Origin: Bacillota bacterium
Lineage (GTDB): Bacteria > Bacillota > Clostridia > Oscillospirales > Oscillospiraceae
NCBI GenBank assembly: GCA_023395775.1
Contig: JAEWYA010000037.1
Location: 1 to 7,141 of the forward strand
Reading direction: 5' to 3'
DNA length: 7,141 bases
Shown here: positions 1 to 4,442 of the stretch, one piece after another
Layout: every line of letters begins with the position of its first letter
Position numbering within the stretch: position 1 is the stretch's first letter
Notes under the pieces: generated by a model
What the model saw: the letters and a program-made list of their open reading frames with translations, nothing else
What the model was told of the DNA's origin: nothing
The model's database searches: none
Translations under genes and position numbers: made by a program

Positions 1-156
1 GCACTCTCCCACCTCGCAGCCCTTTTTGACCGAGGTCATCCGGAAATCGTTGCGCAGCATATCGGTCAGGGATGCCCGCACGTCCACCACCCGCTCGACC
101 TCTTTCCCGTTGAGTGTGAAATGGACGGTTTTATATTGCATCACATGTTTTTCCAT
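1..156 (-). CDS. xdhC: Xanthine dehydrogenase [2Fe-2S] iron-sulfur subunit, XdhC type (partial, C-terminus outside window)
   Basis: Only the first 52 residues are in the window; the gene runs off the left edge. The visible part has the plant-ferredoxin-like fold start (a beta-strand with HFTLNGKEV at residues 12-20) and the beginning of the first cluster motif, GCEVGEC at 46-52, where C47 and C52 are the first two iron ligands (C-x4-C). Small subunits of this family are about 155-165 aa and carry two [2Fe-2S] clusters that pass electrons from the molybdenum site to FAD. The ATG shares one base with the TGA stop of xdhB (TGATG), which implies translational coupling. GGAGGT at 165-170 lies 8 nt upstream of the start. 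Being the third gene after xdhA and xdhB reproduces the E. coli xdhABC order. The assignment is firm; the second cluster cannot be checked here. Confidence 0.93.
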   Translation of the reverse strand, partial: MEKHVMQYKTVHFTLNGKEVERVVDVRASLTDMLRNDFRMTSVKKGCEVGEC

Positions 157-1037
157 CACAGCGCACCTCCCGCCAGCTTCACGCTCTCAAGGAACGCCCG
201 CTTCGCGCTCTCCACGGCGATGTGAAGCCGGAAATCCCGGCTGGCCCGCCAGCTGTCCCGGGGATTGATATCCTCCTTCACCGCTTGGGAAAACTGCTCC
301 GCCAACTCCTCCGACACGGGCTGGCCGGCCGCTGTCTGTTCCGCCGTCACCGCCCGCAGGGGAATCGGTCCCGCCACACCGAAGGCTACCCGCGCCCGCT
401 CCACCGTCTTTTTGTCGGCGGACAGCCGCACATTGACGGAGGTCCCCAGCGTGGCGATGTCCATGGCGCTGCGCATGGCGTATTTAATATAGTTTCCGTA
501 CGTATTCTCATAGCTTTCCCGGGGAATCAGGATACCGGTCTGGATCTCTCCCGCCCGAATGTCAACTTTTCCGGCCCTGATGTAAAATTCCCGAATAGGA
601 AGCCTGCGCACCCCATCCGGCCCGGTCAGCTCGATGACGGCGTCCCATGCGAACAGCGTGGCGGCCGAGTCTGCGGAAGTCACTCCGTTGCAGGTGTTTC
701 CGCCGATGGTACCGATGTTTCGAATCTGGGGGCCGCCCACCTGGTCCACCGCCTGCCCCAGCACGTTGATATACCGCTGGATCAGCGCGTCCCGGGTGAT
801 GTGGGAAAAGCTGGTGAGGGATCCGATCCGAAGCGTCCCGTCCTCCTCCAGGCGCACACCCCGCAGAGCGTCGATGCCGTAAATGGAGATCAGCTCCGCC
901 CCGGCCCGTTTTCCCTCCCGCATCTGAACCAGCACGTCGGACCCGCCGGCGATGATCTGGGCCTCTGGATGCTCCATCCGAAGGGAGACGGCCTCCTCCA
1001 CGGAGATGGCCTCATAGAGGGCTTTCATATCATACAT
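156..1037 (-). CDS. xdhB: Xanthine dehydrogenase FAD-binding subunit XdhB
   Basis: This is the flavin subunit of a three-subunit molybdenum hydroxylase. It takes electrons from the [2Fe-2S] subunit and passes them to NAD+ or another acceptor. At 293 aa it matches E. coli XdhB (about 292). FAD-binding signatures are visible: AGGSDVL at 30-36, the GGPQIRN/GTIGGN stretch at 101-114 and ADSA at 122-125. The CO-dehydrogenase-flavoprotein C-terminal domain occupies roughly 178-285, with KYAMRSAMDIAT near 185-196 and PRDSWRASRDFRLH near 259-272, all strongly reminiscent of E. coli XdhB. The start at 1037 is supported by GGGAGG at 1046-1051, 8 nt upstream. The stop of xdhA lies 15 bases before this start, and the stop of xdhB overlaps the xdhC start, so this is the middle gene of one operon. 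A long plus-strand open frame over the same bases is a shadow. Confidence 0.96.
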   Translation of the reverse strand: MYDMKALYEAISVEEAVSLRMEHPEAQIIAGGSDVLVQMREGKRAGAELISIYGIDALRGVRLEEDGTLRIGSLTSFSHITRDALIQRYINVLGQAVDQVGGPQIRNIGTIGGNTCNGVTSADSAATLFAWDAVIELTGPDGVRRLPIREFYIRAGKVDIRAGEIQTGILIPRESYENTYGNYIKYAMRSAMDIATLGTSVNVRLSADKKTVERARVAFGVAGPIPLRAVTAEQTAAGQPVSEELAEQFSQAVKEDINPRDSWRASRDFRLHIAVESAKRAFLESVKLAGGAL

Positions 1038-1052
1038 GTCGTCTTCCTCCCT

Positions 1053-3347
1053 TCATTCTTCGATCAGTCCCGCTTTGCGGAACTCAGCGTACAGCACATG
1101 GGGCGTAATAGGGCAGCGGTCGATGGCAACCCCAGTGGCATTGAGGATCGCGTTGCGGATGGCCGGCGCGCCGGAGCAGGCTGGCGGCTCGCCCAGCGCC
1201 TTGGTCCCGTAAGGCGAGGTGGGCTCCGCGTTTTCCACAAACTCCCCCTCCAGATGGGGATGGTCCATAAACGTGGACAGCTTGTAATCCAGCAGGTTGT
1301 TGTTCAGCGGCTTTCCGGTCTTCTCGTCAAATTTCAGCTCCTCGGAAAGCCCGTATCCGATGGCCATGGACATACCGCCGTGGACCTGCGCCTCTGCCAA
1401 CTGGGGATTGATGAGGGTCCCGCAGTCATGAACGTTCACCAGATTCAAAAGCTTCACCTTGCACATGGGGATATCCACCTCCACCTCCGCAAAGGAACAG
1501 CCGAAGGAATAGGCGTTGGACCGGATCTGGGCGGTGGTCTCAGCGGTGATGTGCTGGCTGTGGTCCATGGAATACAACGCCTCCATGGCCAGATCCCCAA
1601 GAGTTTTCAAAATCCGCCCATCGGATTTGCGGACGATGTTGCCGTCCACCAAATCCAGATTGGAGACCGGCATCCGCGTCTGCTCATGGGCGATATTCAG
1701 AATCCGTTCCCGCAAGGCAAGGCCGGTCTGCATGATGGAAAATCCGCCTATGTAAGTCTGCCTGGAGGCATAGGCCCCGGTGCCGTAAGGCGTCACGTCG
1801 GTATCCTGCGTGGAGACCACGTGGACCTTTTCCAGCGGCACACCCACCGCGTCAGCCACCATCTGGGAATAGGCTGTGTCGCAGCCCTGTCCGATCTCTG
1901 TCTCACCGGTCTGGAATTGCAGGGACCCGTCCTGATTCAGCACCATGCGGCAGGAGGAACTCTCCATGGAGATAGGCCACACCGCAGTGTTGTACCAGAA
2001 CACCGCGCACCCCACTCCCCTGCGCACCGGCCCGGTCTGGTTTTGATAGGCCGCGTACTTCCGCGCAAAGTCGATGTACGCCATACCCTTGTCCATGCAC
2101 TGGTTGAACGTGTCGGTATACAGCTCGTTTTTGGAGAACCCGTCCACGTATCCCACCGGCATCAGATGTGCCCGCCGGAACGCGATGGGGTCCTGTCCCA
2201 GCGCTTTCGCCACGTCGTCGATGTGGCACTCTCCGGCGAACATGGCCTGGGGAATGCCGTAGCCTCGCATGGCTCCGGCGGAGGGCCGGTTTGTGAATAC
2301 GGTCCAGCAGTCACACTCCAGATTGTCGCAGGGATACAGCTGAGGGAACGCGCCCATGCCCTTGGCTACTATGCCGTGGCCGTGGGAGGCGTAGGCCCCC
2401 TGATTGGAAAACGCCTCAAACTTGCGGGCCGCGAACGTCCCGTCGGTCCGGACCCATGAGATGATGTGGGTCCGGATGGCGTGCCGGACCCGGTTGGACA
2501 CAAAGGTCTCTTCCCGTGAGCATTCCAGCTTCACCAGCCGTCCGCCCACCTGAGTGCTGAGCCAAGCGCACAGCGGCTCATACAGCGCGTCCTGCTTGTT
2601 GCCGAAGCCCCCGCCGATATAGGGCTTGATGAGCCGCACCTGACCCCAGGGAATTCCCAGTGCCTGACCCACCACGCGGCGGACAATATGCGGGATCTGA
2701 GTGGAGGAAACCACCACCACACGGCCCGCCTCTTCATAGGCAAAGCAGCCGTGATTTTCAATGTGGCAGTGCTGAACCGTGGGCGTGTCATACCAGCCCT
2801 CCACCCGGATGAGGTCCGGCTCCTGAATGGCGGTTTGATAGTCGCCCCTGCGAATATCGGTGTGGGCCAGCACATTACCGGGATACTTCTCGTGAAGCTG
2901 CGGAGCGTCCGGTTCCATCGCCTCCTGCACGTCCAGCACAAAGGGCAGCTCCTCATATTCCACTTTCAGCGCCCGGACGGCCTGCATGGCGGCCACCTCG
3001 TTCTCCGCCACCACCGCGGCGACTTCGTCGCCGTAGTACCGCACGTGGCGGTTCAGCAGCATCCGATCCGCCACATCCTGATGCGCCGGGTCCATGGACC
3101 AGGGATGCCCAGCCGTGGGGAAGGGACGGTCCGGCGCGTCAAAACAGGTGAGGATTTTCACCACTCCGGGCACGGTCTCCGCCTCGCTGGTATCAACGGA
3201 TTTCACATATCCGTGGGCGATGGTGCTGTGCTTGACCTTTGCGATCAGCGCTCCGCTGTCACAAAGATCGTCCATGTACTTTGCCCGGCCCGTGGCCTTC
3301 TCGTATGCGTCCACGCGTACGACGCTTTTGCCGACGCTTTTGCTCAT
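1053..3347 (-). CDS. xdhA: Xanthine dehydrogenase molybdenum-binding subunit XdhA
   Basis: This is the catalytic subunit, which hydroxylates a purine (hypoxanthine or xanthine in characterised relatives) at a Mo-pterin centre in the cytoplasm. Its 764 aa compare with about 752 in E. coli XdhA. The aldehyde-oxidase a/b hammerhead domain spans about 10-135 and the molybdopterin-binding region about 145-755. Visible motifs are GGGFGNKQD at 245-253, AGAMRGYG at 357-364, GETEIGQG at 481-488 and KALGEPP at 716-722, where E720 is the expected catalytic glutamate. By family alignment from memory, E197 and R288 fall where bovine xanthine oxidase has the purine-contacting E802 and R880; Y363 replaces F914. 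The start at 3347 is fixed by AGGAGG (3355-3360) 7 nt upstream. It is the first gene of the xdhABC operon, transcribed away from mocA. No truncation or frameshift is seen. The exact substrate is inferred, not shown. Confidence 0.95.
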   Translation of the reverse strand: MSKSVGKSVVRVDAYEKATGRAKYMDDLCDSGALIAKVKHSTIAHGYVKSVDTSEAETVPGVVKILTCFDAPDRPFPTAGHPWSMDPAHQDVADRMLLNRHVRYYGDEVAAVVAENEVAAMQAVRALKVEYEELPFVLDVQEAMEPDAPQLHEKYPGNVLAHTDIRRGDYQTAIQEPDLIRVEGWYDTPTVQHCHIENHGCFAYEEAGRVVVVSSTQIPHIVRRVVGQALGIPWGQVRLIKPYIGGGFGNKQDALYEPLCAWLSTQVGGRLVKLECSREETFVSNRVRHAIRTHIISWVRTDGTFAARKFEAFSNQGAYASHGHGIVAKGMGAFPQLYPCDNLECDCWTVFTNRPSAGAMRGYGIPQAMFAGECHIDDVAKALGQDPIAFRRAHLMPVGYVDGFSKNELYTDTFNQCMDKGMAYIDFARKYAAYQNQTGPVRRGVGCAVFWYNTAVWPISMESSSCRMVLNQDGSLQFQTGETEIGQGCDTAYSQMVADAVGVPLEKVHVVSTQDTDVTPYGTGAYASRQTYIGGFSIMQTGLALRERILNIAHEQTRMPVSNLDLVDGNIVRKSDGRILKTLGDLAMEALYSMDHSQHITAETTAQIRSNAYSFGCSFAEVEVDIPMCKVKLLNLVNVHDCGTLINPQLAEAQVHGGMSMAIGYGLSEELKFDEKTGKPLNNNLLDYKLSTFMDHPHLEGEFVENAEPTSPYGTKALGEPPACSGAPAIRNAILNATGVAIDRCPITPHVLYAEFRKAGLIEE

Positions 3348-3384
3348 GGTCTGGCCTCCTTTTTAACTGAACTTCCCCGCGCGC

Positions 3385-3414
3385 TTGACTTGACGCGGAA
3401 AAAGCGGATATACT
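3385..3414 (+). promoter_or_regulatory. Sigma-A-type promoter for mocA-crcB
   Basis: TTGACT at 3385-3390 and TATACT at 3409-3414 are separated by 18 nt, close to the consensus for the housekeeping sigma factor. Transcription would start near 3421, leaving a leader of only about 27 nt, too short for a riboswitch of any usual size, including the fluoride riboswitch. The -35 region contains TTGAC twice in tandem (3385-3389 and 3390-3394). It is flanked by a short inverted repeat, CCGCG (3377-3381) and CGCGG (3394-3398), which could be an operator half-site pair, though 5-bp arms may arise by chance. Confidence 0.6.
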
Positions 3415-3418
3415 ATGA

Positions 3419-3446
3419 AAAATAAAACGAAATTTGGGGGTTTCAA
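3419..3446 (-). promoter_or_regulatory. Candidate promoter for the xdhABC operon
   Basis: Reading the minus strand, TTGAAA at 3446-3441 and TATTTT at 3424-3419 are separated by 16 nt, a moderate match to sigma-A boxes. The transcript would begin near 3412 and give a leader of about 65 nt before the xdhA start. The boxes interleave with the plus-strand mocA promoter and with the mocA ribosome binding site. Other -10-like AT-rich hexamers near 3409-3416 cannot be excluded. Confidence 0.35.
3436..3440 (+). promoter_or_regulatory. mocA: Ribosome binding site that decides the mocA start
   Basis: GGGGG at 3436-3440 lies 7 nt before the ATG at 3448. The in-frame upstream ATG at 3415 directly abuts the -10 box, so it would precede the predicted transcription start and has no ribosome binding site. 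The start at 3448 is therefore preferred. Confidence 0.6.
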
Positions 3447-3447
3447 A

Positions 3448-4038
3448 ATGGAGAAACCGGGTTGTGTGGTTCTGGCCGCCGGAATGGGAAAACGCTTCGG
3501 CGCAAACAAGCTGACGGCGGCGCTGGGTGGCCGGTCGCTGATCCTGCGGGCTTTGGAGACCGTTCCCACGGAGTGTTTTTCCTCCGTCGTGGTAGTCACG
3601 CAGTACCCCGAGGTTATGAAGCTGGCGGGCGAGTTTCATTTCGCCGCCATCCTCAACGACAAGCCGGAGCTGGGGCTGAGCCGCTCCGTCCACCTGGGGC
3701 TCACGGCGCTGCGGGACCGCCCCGCCGTCTGCTTTCAGGTTTCGGATCAGCCGCTTCTGCGGAAGGAATCCGTGGCTGCACTGGCCGACTTCTGGCATCA
3801 GCAGCCGGAGCAGATCGCGGCCCTTGCCCACGGCGGCGTTCGGGGCAACCCGTGCATTTTCCCCGAGAAGTTCTTTCCCGAACTGATGGCTCTCACCGGA
3901 GATATTGGCGGCGCGGCGGTCGCCCGCCGGCACGAGGACGCCCTGCGGCTTTTGGAGGTTCCGGCCGAAGAGCTCTGGGACGTGGATACGCCGCAGGCGC
4001 TGAGCGAGGCGGAGCACACCTTGAAGGGGGAAAATTAA
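3448..4038 (+). CDS. mocA: MocA/YgfJ-family nucleotidyltransferase for molybdenum hydroxylase cofactor maturation
   Basis: The 196-aa protein is a single Rossmann-like NTP-transferase domain (MobA-like family). Visible motifs are the nucleotide-binding loop LAAGMGKRFG at 9-18 with K21, GLSRS at 76-80, SDQP at 99-102 (D100 is the likely metal ligand), RGNPCIFP at 132-139, GDIGG at 151-155 and DVDTP at 178-182. Characterised MocA transfers CMP from CTP to Mo-molybdopterin to form the cytosine dinucleotide used by the xanthine dehydrogenase family. The related YgfJ group is linked by genome context to maturation of selenium-dependent molybdenum hydroxylases. Sitting between two such hydroxylases fits either role. 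The start at 3448 is chosen on ribosome-site and promoter evidence; a start at 3415 would add 11 residues lacking family motifs. The crcB start follows 2 bases after the stop. The family is certain; the choice between MocA and a YgfJ-like maturase is not. Confidence 0.87.
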   Translation: MEKPGCVVLAAGMGKRFGANKLTAALGGRSLILRALETVPTECFSSVVVVTQYPEVMKLAGEFHFAAILNDKPELGLSRSVHLGLTALRDRPAVCFQVSDQPLLRKESVAALADFWHQQPEQIAALAHGGVRGNPCIFPEKFFPELMALTGDIGGAAVARRHEDALRLLEVPAEELWDVDTPQALSEAEHTLKGEN

Positions 4039-4040
4039 CG

Positions 4041-4406
4041 GTGAATTTTCTGGTTGTAGGTCTGGGCGGCGGATTGGGGGCCGCCGCCCGGTATGGCATC
4101 GGACTTCTCCCGTGGCGTGGGAGTTTCCCCATCCTGACGCTTTTCATCAATCTGCTGGGTGCGGCGGTCATCGGCTTTCTCACTGGCTTCGCCGCCCAGC
4201 GCCAGATCGGCCCCCGGTCTCTTCTCTTTTGGAAAACCGGGGTATGCGGCGGCTTTACTACCTTCTCCACCTTTTCGCTGGAGGCCATGCAACTTCTCTC
4301 CGCCGGAGAGCGGGGGCTGGCCGCGCTGTACATTCTCCTCAGCCTCGCAGGGTGTCTTCTGGGCGTCTGGCTGGGGTATACGCTGAGCCGATCTCTGGTC
4401 GGATAA
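4041..4406 (+). CDS. crcB: CrcB/Fluc fluoride ion channel
   Basis: This small membrane protein of 121 aa exports fluoride as a dual-topology dimer and so protects cytoplasmic enzymes. Length and sequence fit the family. Four hydrophobic segments lie at about 2-22, 31-52, 62-84 and 94-117. The N-terminal GGGLGAAARY (9-18), the FINLLGAAVIG segment with conserved N37 (35-45), and the GVCGGFTTFSTFSLE signature (67-81) are present. The last carries the phenylalanines F75 and F78 of the pore and the TTFST region near the central Na+ site. The start is a GTG at 4041, 2 bases after the mocA TAA; GGGGG at 4026-4030 serves as ribosome binding site with 10 nt spacing. A much longer open frame in this phase begins inside mocA, but its upstream part is a shadow. 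The gene is co-transcribed with mocA and has no fluoride riboswitch in front. Confidence 0.93.
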   Translation: MNFLVVGLGGGLGAAARYGIGLLPWRGSFPILTLFINLLGAAVIGFLTGFAAQRQIGPRSLLFWKTGVCGGFTTFSTFSLEAMQLLSAGERGLAALYILLSLAGCLLGVWLGYTLSRSLVG

Positions 4407-4410
4407 TCCC

Positions 4411-4442
4411 GGCCTTCCCTGCGGGAGACCGCCTTATTTTTT
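4411..4442 (+). terminator. Rho-independent terminator of mocA-crcB
   Basis: A GC-rich imperfect hairpin follows the crcB stop by 4 bases: GGC (4411-4413) with GCC (4431-4433), and TTCCC (4415-4419) with GGGAG (4423-4427) around a TGC loop, followed by TTATTTTTT at 4434-4442. An alternative small stem pairs GCGG (4421-4424) with CCGC (4429-4432). The T-tract coincides with the last two lysine codons and stop of the convergent hydroxylase gene. In the minus direction the hairpin has no T-tract after it, so it should act mainly on the plus strand. Confidence 0.6.

Noticed and set aside
222..2459. 745-aa open frame on the plus strand
   Set aside because: It runs antisense to xdhB and xdhA, is rich in His, Gly, Arg and Pro with no domain motif, and spans two clear genes. 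It is a shadow produced by high GC and third-position bias.
3415..3447. Fluoride or molybdenum-cofactor riboswitch ahead of mocA-crcB
   Set aside because: The predicted leader is about 27 nt, too short for either RNA.
3462..4040. N-terminal extension of the crcB open frame
   Set aside because: It overlaps mocA in another phase with low-complexity Gly/Arg/Ala sequence. The CrcB family starts at the GTG at 4041, which has a ribosome site.
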